From Rhexocercosporidium sp. MPI-PUGE-AT-0058 (Eukaryota; Ascomycota; Leotiomycetes; Helotiales), in the NCBI GenBank assembly GCA_020746875.1, contig JAGTJL010000008.1, forward strand, positions 1,426,001 through 1,490,000: a DNA stretch of 64,000 nt, written 5' to 3'. Below are positions 32,137 to 43,742 of the stretch, piece after piece. The notes under the pieces are model-generated. The model had not been told where the DNA came from. It saw only the letters and a list, made by a program, of their open reading frames with translations, and did no database searches. The first letter of the stretch is position 1, and every line of letters begins with the position of its first letter. The position numbers and the translations under genes were made by a program.

Positions 32137-33687
32137 ATGCCATCGGAGCATCCGCACTCGCAATCGCAGTCGCGGCCCTCACCCGGCCATCATCGCTCGA
32201 CGAACTCTGTTAACAGCCAAACGGACTCGCCCTCAACGACCCCGCCGCAACATGGCAAGCCCAAGAAGCACGTAGTAGGCGGCGGAGGTGGAGGACGAGG
32301 CCACGCCAGAGTACCATCGAGTAAAGCGGTGCACAAACCCACGAAGGCCGCCCACGGGAATGAAGGGTCACACACGGATTTGAAGAAGCTGGCGCGGAAT
32401 TCTTCCTCGAAGGACCTGAAGAAGAATTCTTCACATGTCACCTTAAAGCGCAATCGTTCATCTGCAGATGTAACCAAGCGCTCGAAGACACCCCAGGACC
32501 AATTAAAGAGACCGGCATCCGTTCATTTTGAGATTGGAGATCAAGAAGACGCCTGGGAGAACGCGAGCTCGTCAGCGTCGCCAGCTTTGTCCAGATCTGC
32601 TTCAAGACCTGCAAGCGGCCACTCCTCTTCTAAACCCAGTGGCACCAATTCACAATCGCATTCACCACCACAGTCGCCTGCAGGAATATCAAAGTCTAGT
32701 ACTCCTGCGAATGGTTTCGAGGAAAAGCAAGCTTCGCGCCACTCTGCAGATGCAAAGGTCATCACAGAACGACTTCTTCAACGTACGCACTCGCAAAACA
32801 CAACCAAGATGTCTTTAGCTACGGCAACACCCTCAGGATACACCCCCGACTCTCCAGACAAGAGCCAGACCGGTACGCCGACTGTGGGAAGCGGTGGTAA
32901 TGAGGTGGTCTCCCGTTTCGTAGGCGGATCTGGTACACCGAGCGAGAACTCCCCGTTTCTCAACAACCGCAAAAATGAAGGACGGGCGAAGCAAGCCAAT
33001 GAAGATATGAAGAGAGCGCAATCGATGGGCAACTTGACGAGACCGGACCAGGATAGAGATGATGAGGAAGAGAGCGTTCTAGCACCGAGATCGAGAAAGT
33101 CTTCCACAGGCCACGCATACGTCCCACCCCAGCAATCGCGCACACAACAGAAACTCTGGCTCCAAAGAGCAAGCTCGAACATGGAGCCCCAGCAGATGGC
33201 GCCAGGTGTAGCAATGAACGGCCTCGCTGGACTACACGGCGGTCTTGGAGGAACATCACTCGTAGGAGGAGCAGGGTACGATGGACGAGATCCACGCATC
33301 AAACTGCAACTTGAGCGAACAGGCTTGGAATATCTCGTTGTAAGACGCCACCAGGACCCCATAGGGCAAGCCATAAAACGACTCAGCCAGCTCCCAGGCG
33401 CGGAGAAGAACCGCAGGATCCCAGCACACAGACCGAAGACTAGTACCGAGCAAGGCGCGAATACAGGCCGTTATGGTCTCAGCCAGAGTCTGAAGGAGTC
33501 AAGGAGTCGAGCTAAGGAGGGCAATAAGCAGAATGCCAATGGTGCGAACTCGAGCTATGAAGGCCAGTCTGGGAGTCTGGAGGATGGGAATATGAGTGAC
33601 CGGGGTGGTGGTGATAACCTTGACCAGGGAGCTATCCTTAGGAGCATGTGGGATAAGAGTTACGACATCAGCGCGAGTGCTGATTAA
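32137..33687 (+). CDS. TCO89: TORC1 subunit Tco89-domain protein
   Basis: One uninterrupted exon of 516 residues, low-complexity and rich in Ser, Gln, Pro and Gly. Conserved islands match the fungal Tco89 domain family: LKRNRSSADVTK followed by VHFEIGDQEDAWENASSSAS, then ITERLLQRTHSQ, RTQQKLWLQRASSN and DPRIKLQLERTGLEYLVV with a C-terminal ILRSMWDKS. In yeast Tco89 is a vacuole-bound TORC1 subunit needed for nutrient and rapamycin responses and cell integrity; it is disordered there too. A run of glycines occurs at about 49-54. The assignment rests on remembered domain islands, so the exact orthology is less sure than the family. Confidence 0.72.
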   Translation: MPSEHPHSQSQSRPSPGHHRSTNSVNSQTDSPSTTPPQHGKPKKHVVGGGGGGRGHARVPSSKAVHKPTKAAHGNEGSHTDLKKLARNSSSKDLKKNSSHVTLKRNRSSADVTKRSKTPQDQLKRPASVHFEIGDQEDAWENASSSASPALSRSASRPASGHSSSKPSGTNSQSHSPPQSPAGISKSSTPANGFEEKQASRHSADAKVITERLLQRTHSQNTTKMSLATATPSGYTPDSPDKSQTGTPTVGSGGNEVVSRFVGGSGTPSENSPFLNNRKNEGRAKQANEDMKRAQSMGNLTRPDQDRDDEEESVLAPRSRKSSTGHAYVPPQQSRTQQKLWLQRASSNMEPQQMAPGVAMNGLAGLHGGLGGTSLVGGAGYDGRDPRIKLQLERTGLEYLVVRRHQDPIGQAIKRLSQLPGAEKNRRIPAHRPKTSTEQGANTGRYGLSQSLKESRSRAKEGNKQNANGANSSYEGQSGSLEDGNMSDRGGGDNLDQGAILRSMWDKSYDISASAD

Positions 33688-34137
33688 GAGGTGTTTCTTC
33701 GGAAAGGATATTTGGAACTCTGCGTATTGTACTTGTTATCGACTTGCTCAGCACCCTTTTGCGTGGCGTTCGATGGGAAATGGAATGAAAGGGAGAAGCG
33801 ACGAAAGCCTGGTTTTTACTGGACCGCATGATTTGGAGGCCGAAGGCGTCTTTTGGGATGAATTGGGAGAGACATGTCTATTACTCTATTACAGTTCACC
33901 AGAGTATGCTGGGTTCGGCTGGTGAGAGGGCGAGACAAGACAAGGCGTTCATGATGATGGCGAATAGAAGAATCTTCACGGTCGACCAATAAATTGATCA
34001 TATCATCACTAACATAGCCTCTCCATCTTTTCATGCTCGCTTAGGTCAATATTTCTGTTTTTGAAGTGGACTGTTTTCATTCATCAACTCATCATCACCC
34101 TAACAGCGCATCCAGCATCCTACCACGTGCACCTCCA
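33688..34137. other. Intergenic between convergent genes
   Basis: About 450 bases of 3' flank between the TCO89-like and PAN2 genes. Nothing else seen. Confidence 0.5.
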
Positions 34138-37100
34138 CTACCTCAACGGCGACCCACCCAATCCCCCTTTCCCAGGCGTCCATCCAGAACTAAATGTCGT
34201 ACTTCCCGTGCCAGGCGCAAGCCCAATCGGCTTCCTCACCGGTGTCGTAGGACCCGAGCCAGAGCCAGCGGCAGCAACTCCATGATGTGCGCCCTCGATC
34301 GCCAAATCCGGCGTCTGCGTCCTCTCAATAAGATGGCCATCCTTCCTCGCAGCAGGGGCTTTAAACCCCATACTCCTCCCATTCTGATAGATGTCCTGGA
34401 TCATCAGCTCTAAGATCCCCGCGTCCTGGAACTCCAGAAACTTCTTGTAGAGCTTCAGCGCCGTGCGCGCGTCCTCGATACTATCGTGCGTCTCGAGCTG
34501 GATCTCTTCTTTGAGTAGATACGACGCCAGGAAGGAGAGAGAGAGCCGTCGCAGGTGCGACGCACTGTAGAAGAGGTCGATCGTATCGATGACTTTACTC
34601 TTCGGGATGTGGACGTTCAGGACGCGGAAATCCTGCTTGAGGCCGTGGCCGAGGAATTTGCAGCCGAGGTTTAGGAGAATCCAGAGTTTCTTGTAGACGA
34701 CTTTCAGGGCGACGAGGTTGTGTTTGGAGACACCCGGGTCGAGGTCGCCTTTGCGGATCCCCGAGTATTCGGTTAGGTAGTCGACTACTGTGTCGCGAAT
34801 GTGGATGTAGTCGTCGATGAAGGGGAGGCCTTCGTCTTCGCCTGAGCAGCGGACGACGGAGACGCGGGCGAGGGCGTAGACTATGGGACGGACGGTTGTT
34901 CGGTCGCCTTTGGCGTTTACTTCTATCTCTGGTCGTCTTACGGAAACGAATTCTGTATCTAGGGCAATGATCGTTCCCTCGATAGGGGCTTCTTGTGGGA
35001 ATGCGAGAGGTCGATAAGTCTTCACTGGATTGGAACTGTAGAGGTGTCAACTTAGCGAGTTTTTGTTTTGAAAGGAAGGCCGTGACTGACTTGGAATCCG
35101 TATAGAGGACTTTTGTATCCAAGGTCTGTTTCCAGCTATCATCAATCTTGTTGTTATATGCTTTGACCTGATATGTGATCACAGAAGGCAGCTTCCACGT
35201 TGTGTTGAATGTCAATGCTTCTGCCGCCTTGATAGGGCGAACGAGGAAATCGTTGAACAGATGCCATCGGCTTTCATCTGGCTTCGTCGGCAAAGAGTGT
35301 GCAACTGAATTCTGTGAGCTTTGAAAGATTCATTCATGAGTATTTGCTTACCATTTACTAGAGAGACAAGATGTGCCTTCTGATTTACACCGCTCATGAT
35401 CTCTGCAGCAACTCCAACCAACGAATACACAGTGATGTTATGCATTCCACGCTGAATGTGGAGTTTCAGATCGTCACCTTGATAGCAAAAGAATTGGCCC
35501 TGATCAATTATTATTCCAATCTCCTCTGGTAGCCAACCGGGTACAGCCCAAAACTGTTTGGCTTCGGGGCTGTTGACAGCAGCATTGAGCATCAGGATAG
35601 CGGGCACGCCATGAATGGTCTTTTTCGTCGCAAGAGACTGATACCGCTGACATCTGCTACACCATCCTCGACTAGTCGTCTCACGCTCAACACTTGATTT
35701 GAGAATCTGGGAAAATGATGGCTTCTGAGCTCTTGCATTGCGGACGAGAATTTTCTGTTACTGATCAGTTAATAGTCTAGATAAGCATAACTCCGACTTA
35801 CTGGCAGTGGATAGAGAAGTTCGTTGACAAATGTAGTCCCAGGTCTAGTGTGCTCGCTTCGGCAAGCCATGCAACGAATCCCAGTTGTTGCTGAAGTGGC
35901 CAGAATCTATCAGAGTAAGCGAAGCCTTGCAGAATAATAGGAGGTGTTACCTGATCAAACACTGGATTCTGTGGAAGTATGCTTTTCCAATCTTGAGTGA
36001 GTCGATCCAATAAAAAGCGATTCAGTCCTTGCAGCATAGTAGTCAGGGATGAGCCAAGTGCATCTTCTTCCAACAAACCCAAGGGCCCGGCTATCACCGA
36101 TCAGTAAACATTCACCTCAAGAAAGCCATAATTCTTTACCTTGTGGCTGGTAACTGAACGTTTTCAGAAAGTTCGTAGCCTGGCAAATAGACCCTTCGGC
36201 CCTCTCAAGCATGTCAAATAGGAAACCCATCTCACACAGCAGACACAGCTCATTAACACATCTCGTTGCAGTATGTTGCAAAGCAAGATTGCGAATCAGA
36301 GGAGTGAAATGTAAAATCTGCAGCAATGGATTGGCGTAGGAGTTCGGGATGTGGATTTCCAGGCCAGAGTATTTTGTCTTGTTGTAGTATCTAGAAATGG
36401 TTAAGTATGCCCAGTTCAGTTCACAGGGGGACACCTACCCGAAATCAAAGTCGTCCACTCCAAATTTACTGTACTTGATCTCCACGTTTTCATACCACAC
36501 AGGCACGTCTGCTTTCAGACTCAGAACCTCGTTGGCCCCGATGTCGTCGGCATTGCTAGATCTTCGTTCCCCAGACCCGTCGTTAGAAGCCTCTCTCGCT
36601 TTTTCACTCAAAAATTTGGGGGCCTGTAAACTGGCGGGCGTCTTCTCGAAAGTCCTGGTATTCTCGACTTGGTTTCTCTTGAGGGTACGGTTGTTGCGCC
36701 CATAACCGCCCCATTCAGTAGCTTTCAATGATGCCAGAAATTGCTGGTCTATTTTTGGAGGTGGAGCGCCAGTCTCAAAGATCAAATGACTTGGCCAGGA
36801 TGATAGTAACTGCTCACGGTAGTATGGCATGCCGATGCTACTCAGCGGGCTGAAGGCGATTAGAAATGTACATAGTGCTGAAGAATCATGCTTACGTATT
36901 GGGACTCCAATCGACTTCAATGTGAGATTCTTCTGGATCAGCAAACTCCACCGGGTTACTGACATCTCCAAAGCGCATCCTCGAAGGAGATCCCCACAAA
37001 TGAATATTGCATTCAGCATCTGCTAAGACGAGGGCCTCCCCAGATGGTGCGATTTCAATCATGCTAATGTAGGCCAGAGTGCTTACTTGCTTTATGTTGC

Positions 37101-38156
37101 TTGAATTGGGGTTCATGAGATCAACTATATGCATTTGGCCATGCTGGGATACAACAATTAAAGTTGTTGACATTCGCGGGTGCATCCGCAGGTATGCTGC
37201 CCCAGCAGGAAAAGGAACCGGACTCGAGGCAACCATGTTCTTCAGATCAAAGACATTGACCATCACATCCAGAATATAGGGTTGCCCCTGCCGTAGTTGA
37301 CATCCACAACTGACAATAAAGTCATTTTGTGCATCCATATCATGAATAAGTGATGAATGGGCGTTCCAGACTTTGACGACATGGAAGTCAGAAGGATCCA
37401 GAATGTTGATAGAGCCTCTTTGGGTGGCAGCACATATGTATCGACTTCGCCTCATCATGGTGTATTGATCACTGGTAGGGATCTGAGGTTTTAGTACAAA
37501 GAGCTCTTGCGGCTTGGATTGGCGAAGTACCTGTTTCGCGATAGTGCCCTTCTCTACATCAATAACAAACATCTGGTCTTGTAGCCCAGCAACTAGAATC
37601 TCCCCGGTCCCTTTATTTGTGTAACTCATGCATCGGAGGTCCTTCATTTCATTGTGGCTATGTCAATATATCAGCTTCGTTGCAACATATGGTCTGGGCA
37701 GACGTACGTGATATGCCATATCGGAGGGCCCCTTCTCATTGCCATATGCACACTCTTGGACCCCAAAGCAATGACCCCTTTGTCATGGAACAGCAACTGG
37801 TGAACGGGGCCATCTCCGCATTTGAATGAGGTATATCGTTGGAGCTCATTACCGTAAAAAGCAGAGACGCGTCCGAATTGGTTCCCGCACCAGAGCAATT
37901 CCTGCGAGTTGTCGAATGCGAATGTGGACACAGGCGTTGGGAGCGCCTGAGGCCCAGGAGGCGGAAGGAGCAGACGCCCGACCTGTCATAAAACAATTCA
38001 GTATTTCATCAAAGTGAAGCTATCGAGGATGCCGAGGGCGTCCCTCGAGGCTGAAGCCCCGCTGAGTGAGGGTCTTGGATATGCCTCCTCAACCAGCGGA
38101 CGCAAAGAGTGGCTTGCAGTTTTGAAGTGACTTACTTCCTCCCAATCGCCATCCAT
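34138..38156 (-). CDS. PAN2: PAN2, catalytic subunit of the Pan2-Pan3 deadenylase
   Basis: Ten minus-strand exons join without a frame break: 38136-38156, 37708-37982, 36896-37657, 36439-36849, 36140-36390, 35951-36090, 35802-35906, 35352-35754, 35091-35304 and 34138-35035. They give 1159 residues, the usual size. The first exon is only 21 nt (MDGDWEE). The N-terminal half is a WD40 domain ([20 protein letters not shown] onward). It is followed by the linker that binds Pan3 and by the inactive ubiquitin-hydrolase-like domain with a zinc-binding [10 protein letters not shown]. The C-terminal DEDD exonuclease domain starts near residue 865; its first acidic pair is in LDTEF (Asp887, Glu889), with [12 protein letters not shown] and [11 protein letters not shown] carrying the others. 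It trims poly(A) tails in the cytoplasm as the first step of mRNA decay. Confidence 0.95.
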
Positions 38157-38742
38157 CAAGTCTACTCGATATTGCTCTACCAATCCATGGCTGGGTATCA
38201 ATAATTGGTAAGTGAACCTTCAAAGCCTCAAAGCGGGCTGGGATGCATGCGTTTCTGCCGTCTTGAAGTGGCTAGCCAGTGTTGGGCGGTCGGTGATTAG
38301 TCAGCTTTAGATGCCAACCTCGAAACTCCTGCTTTGTTTACGAGAAATGATCCCTCCTGCATTAGTGTGATAGATATGCTGAGACTTGACTTTTCTCACT
38401 CTATCACTTCTTGCTTTGAACCAAAACTTTACGGTCTTTCAAGTCTCCAGTCGTTTTTAAGAGATCAGGATAGATGAGTGGTAGCAACTCTGGAGCTTGA
38501 ACCTTGCGCACGTCGTCTCAGAGTCCCCGCTCGGCGTCTTACCCAGTCGATGAGATGACATGTTTTGTTTGAAGTATTTCTTATTTGTTTGTACTGAAAG
38601 ATAGATCACCCCTGATCGTCACTATGTCGATCACATTCGAGTTTTCATATCATTTAAAGCTTTCTGTTTTGTCTTTATTTATATTTCTTCTTTTCTTCTC
38701 TTCCCTTTTAGCGCTGGCAGCTTTCTAATCCACCATCCCATC
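38157..38742. other. Divergent intergenic region, PAN2 and MFS transporter
   Basis: About 590 bases shared by two divergent promoters. A T-rich pyrimidine run (38650-38710) precedes the transporter start. No gene in it. Confidence 0.5.
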
Positions 38743-40180
38743 ATGATGAACTTTTACGATTCAGCCTTCCTTATCCTGGTAACAGGATGCGGTGTTCTCA
38801 CCTGGCGGCAGTATTACAATAGCGAGAAATATCCGGATGAGAAATCTCTCAACCAGGCGCTTATTACCCCTCGAGCGAAGGCAGAAGCTAGCCAATTTAC
38901 ACGTCTCTTCCTCACGGTATACTGTCTAGTGATGGGGTCGGACTGGCTGCAAGGTTTGCACCCTTCTCAATAATCCACGAATCCGTCATAACATGAACCA
39001 ATCTTAGGTCCCTACGTATACAGCTTATACAAAGACCAATTTGGGCTCCCTGAACGCACAGTAGCAGCCCTCTTCACAACAGGATTCCTCTCAGGCGGTA
39101 TAACGGGATACTTCGTCGGCCAATTCGCTGATCGATATGGCCGCAAGACAGCCTGTCTCGTCTTCTGCGTCACCTACTCTATTGCCTGCTTCTCAACACT
39201 CATCCCCAGCGTACCTGCTCTCTTCTTCGGTCGAGTCTTCGGCGGTCTAAGTACAAGCTTGATGTACAGCGCTTTCGAGAGCTGGATGGTTACCGAATAC
39301 CACAAGAGACAAATAGACAAAGCGGGATCGAGCCTAAGCGGAATGTATGGGATCATGACCACGCTCAATAGCATTGTTGCCATTTTGTCAGGTGTATTCA
39401 GCGAGTGGCTTGTCAACTTCACGAAAACCAAACGAGCTCCCTTCATGGCCAGCGCGGGTTTACTCATGATAGCATTCTGGATCATCCTTGTCTGCTGGGT
39501 AAGACCGTCTCGTCCCCGTCACACAACACATACTCACACTTCCGCAGACCGAAAACTACGGCGACAGTCACGAATCATCCGAGTCTTCCGCTCCGCCCAA
39601 AGACGCCTTGAAGACATTTTTTACAGACAAACGAATCTTGACTCTAGGACTGGCATCCTGTTTCTTCGAAGGCAGCATGTATCTCTTCGTATTCTTCTGG
39701 ACGCCCGCTCTGAAAGCCGCTCAATCACTCGCTAAATCCCCCGATCTCCCACTTGGTATGATATTCGCCTGCTTCATGGGCTCCGTTATGGCTGGATCTC
39801 TGGGATTCAACCTCCTCGTCTCGAAATACCAATTAATCTCCCACGCTCGCCTTCTGACTATCATCTTCGCCACCGCCAGCAGCAGTCTACTCGTCACGGT
39901 CGTGGTGCGGAGCGAGACGGTAACGTTCTGGAGTTTCTGCGTCTTCGAGGCGTGTGTGGGCATGTATTGGCCCAGTGTGGGGTATTTGAAGGGGAGGTTT
40001 ATTGAGGATGGGATTAGAGCGAGGATTTATGGCATGTTGAGGATCCCGTTGAATGTTTTTGTCGTGGTGGCTTTGTCGTTGATCAAGGAGGGCCCGGAGT
40101 ATCGGAATTTGGTGTTTATGACTTGTAGCGGGTTGCTGGTGTTGACTTCGGGTATTTTTCATTACTATGTTAGTGACTGA
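38743..40180 (+). CDS. Major facilitator, MFSD5-like (molybdate-anion transporter family)
   Basis: Three exons (38743-38953, 39008-39498, 39548-40180) encode 444 residues with about 12 hydrophobic membrane segments. The loop 2-3 signature is GYFVGQFADRYGRK, and the order of segments fits the MFSD5 branch. It starts MMNFYDSAFLILVTG and has ESWMVTEYHKRQ after segment 4, and the linker between the halves is short and acidic (ENYGDSHESSESS). MFSD5 relatives in algae and animals are described as high-affinity molybdate transporters; whether the fungal proteins move molybdate is not settled. Probably in the plasma or an internal membrane. Confidence 0.82.
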
Positions 40181-40547
40181 GAAGAGTCAAAAGAGGTAGG
40201 AAAAGGGCATTTTCTGCAGGTAAAAATGGCAATAATATGCAGAAAACAACAAAACATTTCCTATCTATACGAATATCTCGAAACTTTGCAATCTCTCTGA
40301 CAGCCTGACTGAGTTGCGATTGCTCTGTATTCCTATCTGAACTAGTTCTGCGCCAGAAATGAAGCAAGGCAAAAAAGCTCATGGAAATGCTACCAGCCTC
40401 ATACTCCATGGGGAAAAAGTAACTCCGTGTCCCCCACCCCCCGAAACGCTTATGAACACCGTAACAATATGCATGACAGAAAATCCACTGCGCCATATGA
40501 TCACTACCGTGGGGAAACGGGCAGGATGCTCAAGACTAGCCGAGGAC
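40181..40547. other. Intergenic between convergent genes
   Basis: About 370 bases, the joint 3' region of the transporter gene and UBC8. Nothing else seen. Confidence 0.5.
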
Positions 40548-41551
40548 TTATACCTCCTCCATTTGTCCCGCTGGCTCCTCATCCTCATCGTCACCGAAGC
40601 TTCCTACTGAAGACATATCGTCATCATCGTCCGTCTCGGCCCCAGCATCGTCCGCGGCTTCCTTGCTGGCATACTTGGCGACATATTCTGTAAAGTATCA
40701 GCTACGTTCAACAGCTCTTACCATTATTCACCCACCCTTGACCTTAGCATCGTAGCTCTTTGGTTCCCGCATCAGTAACGCAGCAGCCTCGCCATTCAGA
40801 GGATCTGTAGGATTTGGGTATCGAAGGAGCTGTGGGAGGAAGACTTCGAAGATGTTGATCATGTCGAACATGGGGGACCACGTCTGGTTGATTACGTCGA
40901 GGCAGACGGAACCGGATCTAGTCCTCCATCAGAATGTGCCCAATTGTTTCAGAAAGGTCCATACAACTCGTCAATATTTGGGTGAAATATGCGGTTCACA
41001 AAACCGATGCTTGGTGATTTGTAGGGGTACTGATCTGGCAGCTCGACATGAACCTTCCATAGGCCACCCTGAAATGGTGCTACACTTCATCAGATCTCTA
41101 ATTCACATCGCACCTACGTCGAACCTACTCTCTTCGGGTCCCTTGAATCGGACGTAGAATTCCTGCCTATTCCCGACCTATCAATATCTCATGAGGTCAT
41201 CTCGAATATGGGGAGGACATACACTAAATGGGAATCAGTACTTGGAGGAGGAGGAGGAGGATGACTTGAAGCAACTTACTGTTATCATTGACCAGAGTAA
41301 CCTCATAGTCGCTCATCAACCTAGTAACCATCAGCTTCTCCCCAAATCCCAACCTGTAAAGTTTGGAGGGTGTGCATACATCCTAGAAATCTTCGTTAGC
41401 AGTGGCACTACAGTCGAACCAGCCGGAGACTTGACCTACTTCATGACCTATTAACCACAAACAACAGTCAGTCTCTGCCGCTCTCCTCTACATGTTCCAA
41501 GTTTTATTCCTCACTTACATCCGTCTCAATACGTCGTCTTGGGGAAGACAT
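40548..41551 (-). CDS. UBC8: Ubiquitin-conjugating enzyme E2, Ubc8/UBE2H type
   Basis: Nine minus-strand exons: 41519-41551, 41440-41447 (8 nt), 41380-41382 (3 nt), 41280-41320, 41223 (1 nt), 41129-41166, 40965-41079, 40736-40917 and 40548-40687. They total 561 nt, 186 residues. The E2 fold is clear: [36 protein letters not shown], then HPN at 74-76 and the active-site Cys85 in [15 protein letters not shown], as in yeast Ubc8. The C-terminal tail is acidic. Yeast Ubc8 works with the GID ligase to mark gluconeogenic enzymes for destruction. Met15 and Met29, expected at these positions in fungal homologues, are both encoded across splice joins: AA-G, AT-G around the 3-nt exon, and A-T-G with the 1-nt exon supplying the middle base. 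All joins use GT-AG ends. Confidence 0.9.
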
Positions 41552-42501
41552 CTCGGGTACTTGGGCTGGGTGTGGTTCGTTGCACACGCGATCGGGAGGA
41601 TTGAGGGCGCCGGCGTTGTCAAAAAAGCGGGGGTTCCTGCAGAATGGTGGTCTTGAACACTTGAGGAGCGTATTTGCTGTCTTCTAGACAGCTGCGTCGG
41701 AATGTGAGGGATCTGCTTCCTGGGGACGGATTTCGGCAAGGTTTTACTGTAGGTAGTGAGTTGTGGGTGATTGTAAAGTGAGTCGAAGGATGACGGAGGG
41801 AGAAATGAAGGAAAGCAAGCGTCTTGCGAGCAAGTGGCAGGGTCTAGCCTTATCGCTGGTCTTTATCGGCTCGCTTCGAAGCCTTCCCCTTTTTGGCGCG
41901 GGGTAGTTAAGGTAGGCACTTTGTTGTTGGGTTCGAGATGGGTGATTTGTTGGGTTAGTCTTCGTGTTGTTCGTTAAAAAGGCATTTCACATGGAGCTTT
42001 AACATTCAGCAGTCGCTGTCAAATATATGAGTTACTGACTATTGAATCATAAACAAAGAAAATCTACCAACCAGCAAGGTACACGAGTCACCTTTGGATG
42101 ACTTAGTCACACGTACAGTACTGCAACCTCGGGTATCATGCCCGGTCATTCTAAATGGTATGTAATCCTCCAATATAGCAAAGTTACGAGTACTGTCATC
42201 TTGAAAGCCAGAGAGAAAATACCAAACCTCGCAAAAGCTTTCTGGGCAAAACACTCTAAACCTCGTGACTGGAGGTACAAGTACCAAGAACGGTCTAGCC
42301 TCGGCCGAGGCAAATCGGCCTCAACTTAGAACCTCCCGTCAGAACAGCAGTATAGAATCCACCGCAAAGAACTCATCACGACCCATTGCAATAAAACTCC
42401 AACAGTCCCCGCAAAATGCTCCTCTTTCCTTTCTCTTCTGCTAAGACTCATCTCAGTCATCACAATTGCCAACGTTTGCGCAACAACCACCTTTTGCCGC
42501 C
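41552..42501. other. Divergent intergenic region, UBC8 and ECM31
   Basis: About 950 bases between two divergent genes. Small frames (42138-42329 plus; 42039-42287 minus) have no family likeness beyond chance. It probably holds both promoters. Confidence 0.45.
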
Positions 42502-43562
42502 ATGCCATCAGCACATTCCGTCGTGAAAGGGTCTCGTACTCTTCTTTCGCTGTCAATCCGGCCAGCTGTCTTTGCTGCTGGGCCTTCCACCTTCCAATAC
42601 CAGAACAGACACAGCTCTCATTCTCCTATGGGATCGTCAGGTCTAGTTCAGAGGAAGAAAGTCACTTTGAATACTCTTCGCTCCTTGTATAAGAAAGGGG
42701 AACCAATTACTGTCCTCACAGCGCATGACTTTCCCAGCAGTCATGTTGCTGACGCAGCTGGAATGGAAATCGTGCTCGTGGGAGACAGCCTTGCAATGGT
42801 AGCTCTAGGAATGGAAGATACCAGCGAGGTCTTGGTGGAAGAAATGTTACTTCATTGTCGTTCTGTAGCTCGAGCAGCAAAGACGGCCTTCACAGTATGC
42901 AAGCACGTGCTCATCAAAGAACCAAACTGACTTCCTATATTTAGGTTGGAGATCTTCCTATGGGCTCATATGAGATATCTCCCGAGCAGGCCTTGGAAAC
43001 TGCAATTAGATTCGTCAAGACTGGCCGTATGCAAGGCATCAAGCTTGAAGGTGGCCTGGAAATGGCTCCAACCATCAAGAAAATCACAGCCGCCGGCATC
43101 CCAGTCCTCGGCCACATCGGACTAACACCACAACGCCAGAATTCCCTAGGAGGGTTCCGAGTTCAAGGCAAGACCTCAGAAGGTGCCATGAAAGTCCTCG
43201 AAGACGCCCTAGCCATCCAAGAAGCTGGGTGCTTCGCAACAGTAGTCGAAGCTGTCCCCCAAGAAGTTGCCGCTTTGATCACAAAGAAGCTCTCCATCCC
43301 TACTATTGGTATCGGTGCCGGAAACGGCTGCTCTGGCCAAGTGCTGGTCCAAGTAGACATGACCGGCAACTTCCCACCCGGTCGATTCATCCCCAAATTC
43401 GTGAAGAAATATGGTGATGTCTGGAGCGAAAGTCTGAAAGCTATCGAATCATACAGAGATGAGACAAAGAACCGCTCGTACCCTGCACCAGAGCACACTT
43501 ATCCGATTTCGAAGGAGGAACTTGCGGAGTTTGAGCGTCTCTTGGAAGCGAAAGCCATTTGA
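42502..43562 (+). CDS. ECM31: Ketopantoate hydroxymethyltransferase
   Basis: Two exons (42502-42894, 42945-43562) give 336 residues. The enzyme makes ketopantoate from 2-ketoisovalerate and 5,10-methylenetetrahydrofolate, the first step of pantothenate and coenzyme A synthesis. PanB motifs are plain: ITVLTAHDFPSSHVADAAG, VGDSLAMVALGMEDT (metal binding), GIKLEGG, PVLGHIGLTPQ and the catalytic VEAVPQEVAALIT. The first 45 residues are basic and Ser-rich and may target mitochondria, as in fungal homologues. The start lies in a strong context (GCCGCCATG). Confidence 0.95.
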
Positions 43563-43742
43563 AGTATTGTATTATTGTGTTGTCTGTTTTGGGATAGCAT
43601 GTCTGTAGTGTCCCATGCCAGTCGTTGGTATTGCATTATCGGTGTATATTTCTCTTGCATGTTGGGAGTCTGTTTTGGGCGCCATGTAGCAGTATCAGCC
43701 TTTTGATAGATGCATTCGGTTTTCGTCCTCCTGAGCACTTCT

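Noticed and set aside
41320..41440. Reading UBC8 with a single long intron here, without the 3-nt exon
   Set aside because: It keeps the frame but drops a residue expected in Ubc8 homologues, and ignores a perfect 57-nt intron and a canonical GTATGC donor. It is kept only as a possible minor form.
42138..42329. Small plus-strand frame beginning MPGHSKW, like the start of YebC/TACO1 proteins (MAGHSKW)
   Set aside because: The likeness stops after seven residues; no further family motif follows in any frame or after any plausible intron.
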